Assembly: GCF_910596095.1 (NCBI RefSeq)
Contig: NC_056534.1
Location: 10,356,490 to 10,420,489, forward strand
From: Thunnus maccoyii
Taxonomy: Eukaryota > Chordata > Actinopteri > Scombriformes > Scombridae
Reading direction: 5' to 3'
Length of the DNA stretch: 64,000 nucleotides
In this document: in pieces, positions 33,170 through 45,174 of the stretch
Position numbering within the stretch: position 1 is the stretch's first letter
Layout: the number at the start of each line of letters is the position of its first letter
Program-made: the position numbers and the translations under genes
The notes under the pieces: model-generated
The model's input: the letters and a program-made list of their open reading frames with translations, nothing else
The model's database searches: none
Told to the model about the DNA's origin: nothing

Positions 33170-35900
33170 CTCATGACTTACCTAACAACAAAAGTGAACA
33201 CTTAGCCAAGCTCACTGAGAGAAAAGCCCTCACCCATTGTAATTTAAATGACTTAGCAGTCAGTGCTCTGCTAGACACGGGAGCCCAAGTAAGCATGATT
33301 GATAGAGACTGGAAAAGCAAGTACCTACCCGACACCACTGTTAGGCCACTTTGCGAAATCATTGATGACGAAGAATTAAAAGTCTGTGCAGTGACTGGTG
33401 ACGCCATCCCATTTGATGGTTTGGTTGCCCTTACTGGGGAATGAGAACCCCAATTTGTCAATCACTGTGCCTTTTCTTGTCAGCAGCGTTGCTCTGGCGA
33501 GACCACTGCTGGAGTTTAATATGGTGGAAGAGATGATACGGGAACAACCTGAAAAGCTGATTCTGACCCTCATCGCTTTGCTCTGTAATGCCATGTTGAT
33601 ACCAGCGGAAAAGGCAGAGTTCCTTGTGAACTTCATTCAGACTGACAAACCCTCTGTGCAGTGTAGGTGCCTACAGACAGGCAGACAGGACACTGTCATC
33701 TCAGCAGGTCAGATGGCCTGGGTCAAATGCCAAGTCCCGCCCAACATGGGCCCTTCTGACTCAGTCCCCCTGTTTGAGCCTGATGATAACAATCTACACC
33801 CACAGATCTGGATGATAGTGACACTTTGTTGGAGGTACAAAATCCAAGGAAACCCTATGTAGCTTTACCTGTGGGGAACAACACAAAACATGCAGTCACT
33901 CTACTGAGAAAGACAATCCTTGGAAGCATCCACTGTGTTGAAGAAGTGATCACAACAGACTCCCCTGAGACACCCAAGCCCACAGTGGCCGTTAACAGAG
34001 TTGTTCCATCATCTGCTGCCACCAGTCGATCCCCATGGCAACCTCCCATCAACCTTAGTCACCTCAATGATGAACAAAGTGTAAAAGGTAACAAAATGCT
34101 TTGTGAAAAAGCTGGAGCTTTTGCACGTTACAGCAATGATATTGAATGCATACCGAGCCTGTAGATGTCAATCACTCTTGAGGACAAATACCTGCACAGA
34201 GAACCTACTCAACAGTCCCAAAGCCACTGTTTAAAGAAGTGAAGGAGCACACACAGGAACTCTTGTTGAGAGGCTGGATAGTTAAATCCAAGTCCCCATA
34301 TGCTGCTCCAGTTGTCTGTGGCAGGAAGAAAGATGGCAGCCTGCGTCTGTGCATTGATTACCGCCTCCTGAATAAAAAGACTGTCCCTGATCAAAACCAG
34401 CTGCCCAGAATACAAGACCTAACAGACACCCTTGGTGGCTATACCTGGTATATTTAGTATTCTGGACCAGGGGAAAGCCTACCGCCAGGGCTTTGTCGCT
34501 GAGTGTTTGCACCACTTCACTGCCTTCATTACTCTATCGGGTCTCTACAAATGGGTTTGGATCCCATCTTGACTCTCAAACACCCCCTGCAGCCTTTCAG
34601 CAGAGTACGGAGGAGATACTAGTCCCTCTTAGAGATGAGTGCCACATCCAGTATCTTGAACAACGTGCTCTGTTACGCAAAAACATTTGATGAACATGTT
34701 GATGCCCTCCGCAAAGTTCTCCAGACTCTCCAGCGTTATGGAGTTAAACCTGAGAAATGTGAACTTTTCAAACAAGAGGTCAGGTACGTGGGTCATCTCG
34801 TGTCAGCCGAAGGAGTCAAAATAGACCCACATGACCTTGCAGCCGTATGAAACCTCACAAGCAAGACACTGCAGACAGTTGGTGAAGCAAGAAAGTTTTC
34901 CCTGGATCGCAAAACCGATCTACGAGCTGCTCCAAACTAAGCCAGAGAAAACCCAGATCCCAACACGTGGGAGAAACACCAAACACCCTTAGCTGCCTTC
35001 CTGAGGGCCTGTTGTCTGGACCACTGCACATCAGGAAGCCTTCGAACAACTCATCACCCTCCTCACAAACCCACCTGTCTTGGCATATCCCGATTTCAAC
35101 CTGCCTTTCATGCTACATACTGACGCATAAGACCAGGGCCTAGGAGCTGTCCTTTATCAGCACCAGAATGGAAAATTAAGAGTCATTAGATATGGATCAA
35201 GGATGTTGACACCAGCCGAACGCAATTACCATCTGCTAGTGGGAAACTGGAGTTCTCCGAATTTAAATGGGCTGACAAATTTCAGGATTACTTGTACTAC
35301 GCTCCCAATTCACTGTTTACACGGACAACAACCTGGTAACCTATGTCATGAGTACAGAAAAACGCAATGGTATTGGTTATCGATGGATTGGGGAACTCAT
35401 ATTTCCAGTTCAACATCAAATACAGGCCTGGAAAGTCAAACATGGATGCAGACATACTGTCTCACCTCCCCTTGGATATGGAGAAATATGAAGTGGCTTG
35501 TACAGGGGATCTCTCAAAAGAGGCAGTGTGTGCTACATAGAGTGGGAGTCAGGCAGCAGAACAGAAAGATGTGGCCTGGGTTGCAGCCCTCAACATTTCT
35601 CCCTCAGACTCTCACCAGCAATCTCATTCTCAGATGTCAACTATCAGCCACAACAATCTTGTGAGGGCCCAAAGAGAGGATCAAGCTAAAGGGAAGATAG
35701 TTGAGTTAAAGGAGTCAGACACAAACTTGACAGCTGAAATACGCAAAACTGTAAGTGCAGCCACACGAAAGTTGCTTCATGAGTGGAACAGGCCATACCT
35801 TGAAAATGACCTCCTTTACAGACAAACAAATCAGCAAAGGCAACTAGACCTCCCTGAAATACAGGATGCTAGCTCTGAAAGATCTCCACAATGAGGTACG
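33170..35900 (+). pseudogene. Pol remains: protease, reverse transcriptase, RNase H
   Basis: The protease motif L-L-D-T-G-A-Q-V-S-M lies at about 33268-33297. Reverse transcriptase: S-P-Y-A-A-P-V-V and G-S-L-R-L-C-I-D-Y-R-L-L-N at about 34295-34370. The active-site stretch near 34650-34690 is frameshifted and altered, so the catalytic Y-x-D-D is not readable, and the following region keeps F-D-E-H-V-D-A-L-R and V-R-Y-V-G-H-L-V-S. RNase H: L-P-F-M-L-H-T-D-A at about 35102-35128, followed at once by a stop. Many frame breaks separate these pieces; the enzyme is dead. Confidence 0.75.
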
Positions 35901-36102
35901 CCATATTGGCACAGAAAGAGTGCTCCACCTTGCAAGGGAGAGGTTTTACTGGCCCTTTCGGCCAAGGAAGTTGAGGACTGTGTCACCCACAAATGTCCAT
36001 GCATTAAATCTAAGAAACCCGCAACACACATTCAAGTTCCCATGGGCAGCATCACATCCAACTTCCCTTTAGAGCTTGTATGTATTGACTACTTGCATCT
36101 GA

Positions 36103-36216
<114 letters not shown>

Positions 36217-36454
36217 TAGGGCTGTAGTCAACCAAAGAAAGTCTTGGTTGACTGAAATCTTCAACTAATCTATTAGTCGCGGGGGGGGGGGGGGGTCGGC
36301 TGTAACGGGAGAGAGTGCACAGTGAACTCCGCAGTCACACATTTCTTCGCGTCGGTTAGGCTAACCTATTGTTGCTAACTTTGGAGCTAACCCCCTTCAC
36401 TTTTCCAGCACTTGGGGAAACAACAGACGTCACTTTTTAGCATTTATTAACTGT

Positions 36455-36789
36455 TACACACTGGATTCTGTACTGTACATTTACTGCCAGACTGACAACT
36501 TACTGCTAACCTTTTTTTTCTGCTCCGTTCGTGTCCACCGTCACTTTCCTGCCGCTCACTCTTTCCCGATTGCTACGCAAATGTACTACGCAATGCCAGA
36601 GTTACGCTACCAATAGTTTCCCAGGCAACGACACGGAGGTTGACTCACGTACCGGAACAGCACTGCACAAACACTCCCAAACACTATTGATTTCCAAATC
36701 AATGGATATTTGGCGTTACTTTTGACATTAAAAATTTTTTTTTTGGCCTGGCGGGAGTTCTTGTTGATATAATTATAGGAAAAACACTG
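36455..36789 (-). mobile_element. Second element nested within the hAT insertion
   Basis: In reverse orientation this stretch matches the insertion in the P3 intron at 43168-43414: both contain, on opposite strands, CCAGGC..., a CGCCAAATATCCATT block, and TTTCCCAGGCAACGACAC or its inverse. The right end reads AAAAACACTG, the inverse of the CAGTGTTT start of the P3 copy. The left edge, near CACTGGATTC, is less certain. Confidence 0.55.
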
Positions 36790-36862
36790 ATTCAGTAAAC
36801 ATTCAGTACGTTCAGTAAACATTCAGTACGTTCAGTAAACGCTCAGTAAACATTGAGTACAA
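36790..36862. repeat. Minisatellite, about 20-bp unit
   Basis: The unit ATTCAGTACGTTCAGTAAAC is repeated about three times with drift (ATTCAGTAAAC and GCTCAGTAAAC variants). It abuts the right end of the nested element. Confidence 0.7.
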
Positions 36863-37380
36863 TTAGACCCAGCAGTCTCCATTAGGTTGGGCGAGTTCAA
36901 AGTTGTGAAAACAACGGGGGTGTTTTGAATACAGTCTGTCCCTCCCACCGCAGGAAATAATGGATTAATCCTGGAAGGCTGTTGATGTTGCACTCTTCTT
37001 CTTATGAAAGTAACACAGAGATTATTCGACCAATGAGAATTTGGTTGGACAAGAGCATATCTACCAACTAATCAACCAGTTGACCAGGACACTACAGCCC
37101 TAGTATTTTCAATGCCTTTATACCCAGATTTGGATATCCATCCGAACTACATCATGACAAAGGTTGTGAATTTCAGAACAAACTGTTTCAGTCATTGCAA
37201 AAACTGTCTGGAGTCGGCCACTCAAGAACATCGCCCTATCACCCACAAGGCAATCCGGCTGAGCAGCTGAACCACATCATTCTCCAGATGTTGAGAACAT
37301 TGATTGAAAGCGAGAAACTACAGTGGAAGGATCACCTCAGGCATGTTGTATACGCATATAACTGTAACTACCCGTCATGA

Positions 37381-38399
37381 ATCTAACAGTTACTCACCCT
37401 TTTTCTTCCTCTACTGCTGCCATCCTCATCTCCCAGTTGACTTGCTGTTTGGGTTAGTTGTAGAAAAGGAACCAGACTCACTCAGAGGATATGCAGAAAA
37501 ATGGGCTGAGAGAATGTCAGAAGCCTACCAGATTGCTAGTAAAAAAAGCAAAAGATCTAGTGCAAGAGGGAAGGTAACATATGATAAGAAAGCAAAAGGG
37601 GTTGTGCTACAACCAGGAGACAGAATCCTAGTCCGGAACCTCAGTGAACACGGAGGACCTGGCAAATTAAGATCGCCCTGGCAGAAGGCTATCTACATAG
37701 TCAAAAGTCAACTTGCTGAGAGTCCAGTGTACATTGTCTGTCCTAAATCCAGAGACAAGCAAAAAAAAACAACACTGCATCACAATCTCCTATTGCTGGT
37801 GAACGACTTACCTGTTGAAGTCACCCCATCTCAAGCCAGACCTATCCCTGAAAGGAAAACACATCACAGACAAAGACAACCAAGAGTGACAGACACTCAA
37901 AGACAAACACACATGAGTGACAGCACTGAAAATGATTCAGATGGTGACTGTAATTCTGGATACTGGTTTAGGACACCTGCAGAAAGAACAGAGCAGAGAC
38001 CTGTTACCCACCATGAGCAACTCACCATTCATCAGAGGGAACCTACCCGAGAACCAGCAGAAGACCCAGCTGTTCCAGCATCTCCTAGGAAGGAAAGTCA
38101 CGCTGTGCCTGAATACTTACCAAATCCCATCCTGTTACAGGAAGAAAATAGAATCAAAGAGGGACACACCTCACCTCCACACCCACTAGTACCATACATT
38201 CCGCCTATATGTATGCCATGCTCACATCCCACACGTGTCATATACTTACTGTGGATCAGCTACAAAGACTCCGTTCACAATGTTTGTCTGTTAAATAAAG
38301 ATTTGAAAATTAAGGAGGTTAAGAGTCAAGAACGGTTAAAAGTCGGAGGTAAAGAGTTTGAGAAATGCCGGGAGTCATTTTTATTTTGTGTGTGCCCAC
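37381..38399 (+). pseudogene. C-terminal end of Pol and spacer before the 3' LTR
   Basis: A frame open from 37304 to 38416 encodes, after the core, Lys/Arg-rich sequence with V-L-Q-P-G-D-R-I-L-V-R-N-L (about 37605-37643), the usual chromatin-side C-terminal integrase region of Gypsy elements. A hydrophilic Pro/Gln/Arg-rich tail follows. There is no envelope-like membrane sequence. It is the longest open frame in the element, but it is joined to nothing functional upstream. Confidence 0.65.
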
Positions 38400-39449
38400 T
38401 AAGTGGTGCCCACTAAATAAATGAAATTGTTTGGTTTTAGTGTGTTTGAAAGAGGATATTTATTTTATTTGTGTACTGTTTTTCCTTTTCTTAAAAAAAA
38501 TAATAATTTAGTTTAAATCGGGATAATTGGTCTGCTATAGCAGTTTTCTGACAATAGGTGGCACTTTGAGACCGTGGTTTGCCACAGTGACTGTAGTAAG
38601 GAGCATACACAGCTGTCTCCTCCTCACAACTGTGGACAGCTACAAGCCATGTCTCTCTGTCTCACGTTTCTGTCCTGTATTCAGGTTAGTAATGTGTCAA
38701 AAACTTACAGAAATTGTTGTAGTTTGTCAGCTAATGCTAAGAGATAATTTCAGTTTAAGTATGAGAGTGAAACAGGCAGTGAGAGTTTGTTTGTCCCATT
38801 GCTACAAAAGTAGTAACCTCCAAGAATAACAACAATGGCGTCAGGCGCACACACATCTTCCTGTTAATGGACATGCTAATCCTGAAATGTTAGTTTGGGC
38901 CACATGTCTCCACTATTTTGGTTGATTTTACATACTGGTTGACTCCATAAATGATTTGTGACGTTTAAGATGTATAATAATTTTAAAATCTGTTAAAAAC
39001 GGTGTTGGGAACAGTATTAGTGTATGAATTTGATGTTCAGATGTTCGGTTATTAGCACTGTTATGTGTAAGCCCGCCTGATAGTTGGTAGTATCTGTGTG
39101 TCTGTGCATTTAAGATGCAACTATAGCCAAAACTTATTTGGAACTATGAATGTATAGATATGAAAGTAACACAGAGAGAAAATGTGTTTGTATAGAGTTT
39201 GACATTTCATTTTTGTACATGTTGTATAAACACAGAAAATATGTCTAGTGAGACAATGAATGTCCAGTGATAGTAAAGACTGGTTAAATGAAGAAAAGGG
39301 CAATGCACACTATACAGTGAATGAGATGTAAATAAACACAACTGTGGACAATTCAACAGCAACAAGCCATGTCTCTCTGCCTTATTTCTGTCCTGTATTT
39401 CATGATACATATAACTGCTTATGGGTGCTGCAGACCAGTACCTGTAACA
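38400..39449 (+). repeat. 3' LTR of the Gypsy-like element
   Basis: Matches the 5' LTR over its full length, starting near GTGGTGCCCACTAAATAA and ending CAGTACCTGTAACA. Compared with the 5' copy it has several small deletions (for example around 38630-38650 and 39055-39062). Flank sequence of the A-type perforin promoter resumes within about 80 bp. Confidence 0.75.
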
Positions 39450-39589
39450 CCAGTCAAGCACGACATAAATTCAAAGACTTATGGGAAGGCATCATTGCAG
39501 CTTATTTCAGGGAAATGTTCTTTAACATCATGCTTTTCCAATAAATCTTGAAATTAGTTGTTTGTTTCTGCTATTCCACTATTTGTTAG

Positions 39590-39715
39590 GCTATTATATA
39601 GTAAATATGACCGCAATGTTTGCTGTTACCTGCAGACTTGACAATCACAACATCCTGGGACTGACTGAGACACACAAAAGAGAAACATTGAGAAACCCTG
39701 TTGATACCTGAAGAG
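39590..39715 (+). promoter_or_regulatory. Putative core promoter and untranslated exon 1 of P3
   Basis: TATATAGTAAATATGACC at about 39594-39612, then CTGTTACCTGCAGACTTGAC and the exon end ACCTGAAGAG followed by GTAATC (donor after 39715). It matches the P1 block at 8641-8771. The last exon bases are GAGAG where the other three genes have GAACAG; this still allows a donor. The Gypsy 3' LTR ends only about 140 bp upstream, so LTR sequence could affect this promoter. Confidence 0.55.
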
Positions 39716-40427
39716 GTAATCATAAACATGAACATAAACAAAAAATAAACATGTGCATGATAAACATTTAAAGGGTCAGCTCACCCAAATTACAAAATAA
39801 ATGATATTACTCACCTACAGTGGTATTTACTCATGCAGATTTATTTTAATTTGATTTAGTTTTGACAAAATAATCACTTACTATCTTATTTAGAGTTTTC
39901 AACTTTATCTCACAGTCTGCATTAGCAGGTGGAGTAGCCTCAGTTGTCATCAAATGTTTTATGTGATTTCCTGACACAGTAGAGGTGAATGGATTTTCAC
40001 TTGTGGTGCTTAACACATCAAATACGACATGAAAAACAAGGTGTACATGACAGTGACAGCTGATAGCAGCAAAGACCACCTAATCAGCTCCTAGCAGATG
40101 CAAGACAGGCAAGAGTTGGATGAACTTTGAGAGAAGGAGAAGAAAGAGGAGGAAGAGTCCAATAAACTGGTTGATGAGCATTATGATAAAGACATGAAAC
40201 AAGGTCCACAGTTTGATAAATTGTCAAGACATCATAGCAAACTTAATACACAGATACATAGAGGTAAAATTATGTTTTCATCCTGCAACAGGGTAATAAA
40301 GAAACTAATGTTTGTAGTTCTTGTTGCAGTCATTAATAATTGTGTAGCTGAAATGACACTCACTGATTTCCTTTTCCACTGTCTCTGTCTTTCTCTGAAA
40401 CATTTCAGTGTCTCTTTGCCTCCCGCC

Positions 40428-43400
40428 ATGCTCTCCATTTCATCCTCACCCCCTCTCTACCTTAGTTTCCTCCTCTTTGTTTTGTACCACTCCCCTGTTC
40501 TCTCCTGTCGGATTGGGAACTACAGCCAGTGTGAGTCTGCTCCCTTTGTGCCAGGCCACAACCTGGTGGGAGAGGGCTTTGATGTGGTCACCCTGCGGCG
40601 AAAAGGAGCTTATTTGGTTGATGTGAGGACCTACCTAACTCCAAGTGACACCTGTACCCTCTGCTCCAACCCTATTCAAGGCGACAGGCTGCAGAAAGTA
40701 ATTTAAATCAGAAAGGCGCAAACACAGACTTCTGCAGCAACTTAAAGAATTGCACAGACTTCCTGTGCAGATGCTAATCATGCTTTTCTCACCTTAATTT
40801 TCAGCTGCCAGTCTCTGTAGTGGACTGGCGTGCATTCAGCAGATGCAATACTGACCTCTACAGCAGTGCACACACATCCGTTAGGTATTGTATTACACAG
40901 CATCATGATCACTGAAAGGATTATATCATTCATTTTCACATTTTAATTGTCATTCCTGTGCCTCAAGGCAGGTCAGTAAATATTTATGAATTTGTGCCAG
41001 TGTTCACTGAACTGAGCCTTTTGGGGTTTCTCCCCTTATGTGATTTATTTTTTCATCCAATCAGTGTCTCCGCATGAAATCTGGCATCAAAGTGACACAA
41101 CCTGAAATGTACTCAAAAATGGGAGTCATTCCCCTTTAATAGGCATTTGAGTGTTTGTGATTACTATCAAACCACACAGACTCATGCAGCCACTGTATTC
41201 CATGACCTAAATTGTTGACATTTATCACGTATTACAATTGAAAATCAAACTATTCAATTCCAATTTTCTTTTCATTTGTGAATATAAATTTTGACATCCT
41301 GAAAAAATTGAGTTTTAATGATGATTCTTTCCTGTAAATTGTGTCCACAGCTCACTGATTAACACATACACCTACCAGGACAGTAATGACTGGAAGGTAG
41401 GAAACATTTCACTGCTGCAGTGACTGCAGAGCTGATATTAGATTTTGAAGCACCATTCTGCCTAAATAAGGTGCACATAATGTTCTTTTCAATTTGCTGT
41501 CCTTAATGCTTCCAGAACACTATGTTAAATTAAGGTATTTTTATTAAGGTATATTAGGTATTTTCAAATAAATAATGGTTTTATAAATCAATGGTTATAT
41601 TTAATATACTACATGATGGTGATTATAGTTGGAACAAAACAGAATAAACAGATTATGATCTTTTGTTTTCATCAGTTTGGCCTGGATTTAGATAAGTTTG
41701 TTTCAGCCAACCTGGATATAGGGGGAACACGTTCGTCTGCGTATAACTTTGCTACAGCAAGGACACGAGAGGACCGCTACTTCTTTAGTACACACAGGGT
41801 CACCTGTAGCCATTACAGGTAAGGTGTGAAGACCCCTGCATCACCATAGAATTATTGATTCTTCAGTTATGTTTATATACACAGATAAATTACCAGTGTG
41901 TCTCTGAGTCTAGTTACCGTGTGTCAAGCACACCACCCCTCAGCCCTGAGTTCAGTAAGGATTTGGCAAGGCTGTCAAGTTCCTATGACTCCTATACCAG
42001 GGCTCAGTACAGTGAACTCATAAATACCTACGGCACACACTATATCCGCCAGGTTAAAACACACACACATTCATCATTCTTATTTCCTTATTTCGCAAAT
42101 TAAAAAAAAAAAAAAAAATTTTGTCTCAACAACATTGTACTTCGTTTCAGGTTAATCTTGGGGGACGACTCAGGCGAGTCACAGCTGCACGTAGCTGTTT
42201 GTCCACACTGAATGGGCTCTCCTCAGATGAGGTTAGTAGTACACGTCAGTACACATTAACTAAATTGCTAAATTTGTACACACACTCCATATGCACACTT
42301 TCACACGTTACACTGTCTTGAAAGAAAGATAAGATTTTTGAGTTGAGCACATTCAAACAAACGATGTAAATCATTTATATGCTGCTACACCAAACTCCAT
42401 GATATCTCCAATAGTGTGTCATTTACTGGAGGGATGAACGCTATTCTTCGAAAAGATATTCCCTCATTTGATATTTTGATGATGGTGATGGGGAGCACTG
42501 TCGACCATTGGCCATAAAAACATGTTATTTCTCCTCCTGTCCTCCAGGTGCACTCCTGCTTATCACTTGGTGTCTCTGTAGGCCTGGGGAAGGTGACAGT
42601 ATCCAGTAACCATAAGTCTTGCACCAGTGTCCTACAGAACCAGGACTTGTCCAACTCATACAGCTCTGGTCTCCACCAACATCAAACAGAGGTGGTAGGA
42701 GGCACTTTTTGGTCAGGGGAGTTTTCACTCTCTCATAACGACTCCCTGGGCTATGAGAACTGGCTGAAAACCCTCAAGGACCAGCCAGATATTGTTGAGT
42801 ATTCCCTCAGACCAGTGTACGAGTTGGTGCCAAATGAGACGCAGAGGGCCGGGATGAAGGCTGCCATTGAGCAGTACTTAGCAGACAACGCTGTGCCTAA
42901 CTCACCCAAAGAACCAGATTGTGGGTGGCGCATTCCCAACCTGGCTCCCAACTGCTGTCCTCAACGGGCCTGGAAAGGAACACTGGTGGTGACCATCGTC
43001 CAAGCCTGGGGTCTGAAAGGAGATCCAACTGGCACAACTGAAGGGTGCGTAAAGTCCCACTGTGTAACACTATGCAGTGTTGTCTGACATGAAAGTTGAC
43101 AATCGTGAGAGAAACTTGATCAAAGCTTTGGTCGTCAATCCAAAATGGTGCTCGACTAAAGACAGCCCAGTGTTTCCCCCATAATAGTACAGGCCTGGCG
43201 AGAACCCCTGCCAGGCCAAAAACTACTTCTTTAAATGCCGAAAATAACGCCAAATATCCATTCGTTCAGAAATCAATAGCGTTTGGGAGCCTCTGAGCAG
43301 TGCTGTTTTGAAACGCGAGTCAACGTCTGTGTCGTTGCCTGGGAAACTCAAGGTAGCGTAAGTAAGCGAGTGAGTGGTTAAGTGAGAGAGCGAGCATCAG

Positions 43401-44537
43401 AATAGAATACACTGCAGCCTGAGGCAAAATTCTGACAGAAGTCTGGAATTTTGCTCTAAATTCTCACAATGCTGCTGCTACGACCCTCATCTACAAACCA
43501 TCCCAAACATTTACACAAACCAAAATGATGGGGGCAATAACCACGCATTAATCGCACAATATGACATGCCTCAAATTGATGTCGTAGAGTTTGACACAGA
43601 TTGCAACCAAGATTTTATTAGAACTGTCACACACAGTCTTTAGGCTGGCACTTCAAATATGACATATATCAAACTCAAACATTACTTAATTATTTACTTT
43701 TCCATGTTTTCTCTAATTCTCAGGTATGCCAAGATGTGGTATGGTTCCATCTACCACAGGACTCATATGATCTGGTCAAACGACAGCCCTAGATGGAATG
43801 CTCGTTATGATCTGGGCAAGGTCAGTAAATCTTCTCAGTACTTCTGTTTACAGGTGTTAGCGAGAACTACTGTATCATGTGAAAAAAGCTGCACAGTCTG
43901 ATAAATTGCCCTAAATAATGTCACTTCGTTTGGGGCTGAAGTTTGGGGGGGGTTATGGTGTTAGAAAGAAGTGAGGTTGAGGTTGAGGTTAGCAGCTGCA
44001 GGCTACATTAGCTGCTACTAGCATAACACACCAAAATCTGTAATGTTGAATGAACTGAGTTGCATTGTGGGTAATGTAAGCATCAGGTTTAGACAAATGC
44101 ATGGAATTCAAAAGACAATATCTCTGGTTCTGCTGCATCAATTTTTATCCTTATTTAAACTGTCAATTGTGAGCCAGACAATGTTTTACAAGTGCAATGC
44201 TAGATTCATAGAGTATTATGATCACAATAATGTGTACAAACACTGTGAATTAAATTGATTGTAAGATTGTAATTGTATTTTTAATTTTTAATTTATTTTC
44301 ATAAAGGTGGATACAAACTTGGGTTTGAAGGTTGAGGTCTGGGATGAGGACACATACAGCAATGACGACATTCTAGGATCATGTGTGAAATACCTGATCC
44401 AGGGGACACACACCTTCACCTGTCCAGCCCCGGGAGGCGGCGCCAAGAACGGTGGCTTCGAGGTCCAGTACACCCTGACCTGCGACCCTCACCTCATTGG
44501 AGACAAGTGTAATCATTACAAACCATCTCCACAGTGA
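40428..44537 (+). CDS. Perforin-1-like protein P3 (A type), complete, 527 aa
   Basis: Same family and layout as P1. Coding exons: 40428-40697, 40805-40884, 41351-41396, 41676-41818, 41914-42052, 42151-42231, 42548-43044, 43724-43820, 44307-44537; all phases fit, stop TGA. The signal peptide covers about residues 1-27, then [14 protein letters not shown]. The MACPF signature is [13 protein letters not shown]. Exon 8 is one codon longer than in the others (S-N-D-S-P-R-W-N for S-N-Y-P-x-W-N). Exon 9 has a Gly-rich insertion (P-G-G-G-A-K-N) between C2 strands after T-F-T-C. Calcium-loop residues [11 protein letters not shown] are complete. Like P1 it lacks the N-G-T site near residue 74 (S-D-T). 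The frame is also open far upstream of the chosen ATG, but the conserved acceptor and signal peptide support 40428. AATAAA lies at 44629-44634. Confidence 0.9.
43168..43414. mobile_element. Small insertion in the G-H intron of P3, absent from P1
   Basis: The block starts CAGTGTTTCCCCCATAAT and ends GAATACACTG, giving short inverted ends. CAGCC precedes (43163-43167) and follows (43415-43419) it. P1 has a single GACAGCCTGAGG at about 12946-12957, the empty site. It shares inverted homology with the element nested at 36455-36789. The 5-bp duplication is shorter than the 8 bp expected for hAT, so the family is left open. Confidence 0.75.
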
Positions 44538-45126
44538 GAAATGCATTCTAGGGCCATGCTATTCACAACTTGCCACTTGCTTTACTTTAATCAAGCATGA
44601 TAGCTGATCAGTTGATCATTTAACAGGTAATAAATGACTGAGGGCTTATACATTTATTTTCCTACCATTGAAACACAATATTTCTTATCTGTTTGGGGTT
44701 CAATAAATCATTTGACCATATAAATTACAGGTAAATTCACATAGTGACTTATCTTTACATCTTAAAATAATTATGTTGGTCTTGAAATCAAGTGGAGATA
44801 AACTGAATGTGAAACAGTAGAGAAAAATTGTATCAGAATCGAAACTGATTGTACTTGAACATCTTTGTCTGCTCTGGCGTTTCACAGAAAGGAAAACAGT
44901 GAAATGCCTATAGCAAATACCAGCTTTAAAGGTTAAATGAAACAAGCTTTTGACAGAGATGCAGCTGGCATGTATCACTGGAATCTGTGGCACATTCCAT
45001 TTGTGGAATGAAGAAGTCTTTTAGAAAGAGAACAATAACACAGCTTATCTTGTTTTTTGTGTTGTTGCTACGATGTCATGAAAAATTGCGCCTCGTGTTT
45101 TGTTCAAACACACACACCCACACCCA

Positions 45127-45174
<48 letters not shown>

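Larger units (their letters stand above)
36217..37102. mobile_element. hAT-type element inside the integrase, 8-bp target duplication
   Basis: The left end reads TAGGGCTGTAGTCAACCA; the right end reads ACACTACAGCCCTA, its imperfect inverse. The 8 bases GTATTTTC flank both ends (36209-36216 and 37103-37110). Removing the insertion and one duplication leaves the interrupted reading continuous across the site. A run of G lies at about 36280-36295. No transposase is encoded. The 886-bp element itself carries a second, nested element and a minisatellite. Confidence 0.88.

Noticed and set aside
45107..45170. Long CA tract read as a His/Thr repeat in an open frame
   Set aside because: A simple (CA)n microsatellite in intergenic DNA, with a shorter version at the matching place near 16250.
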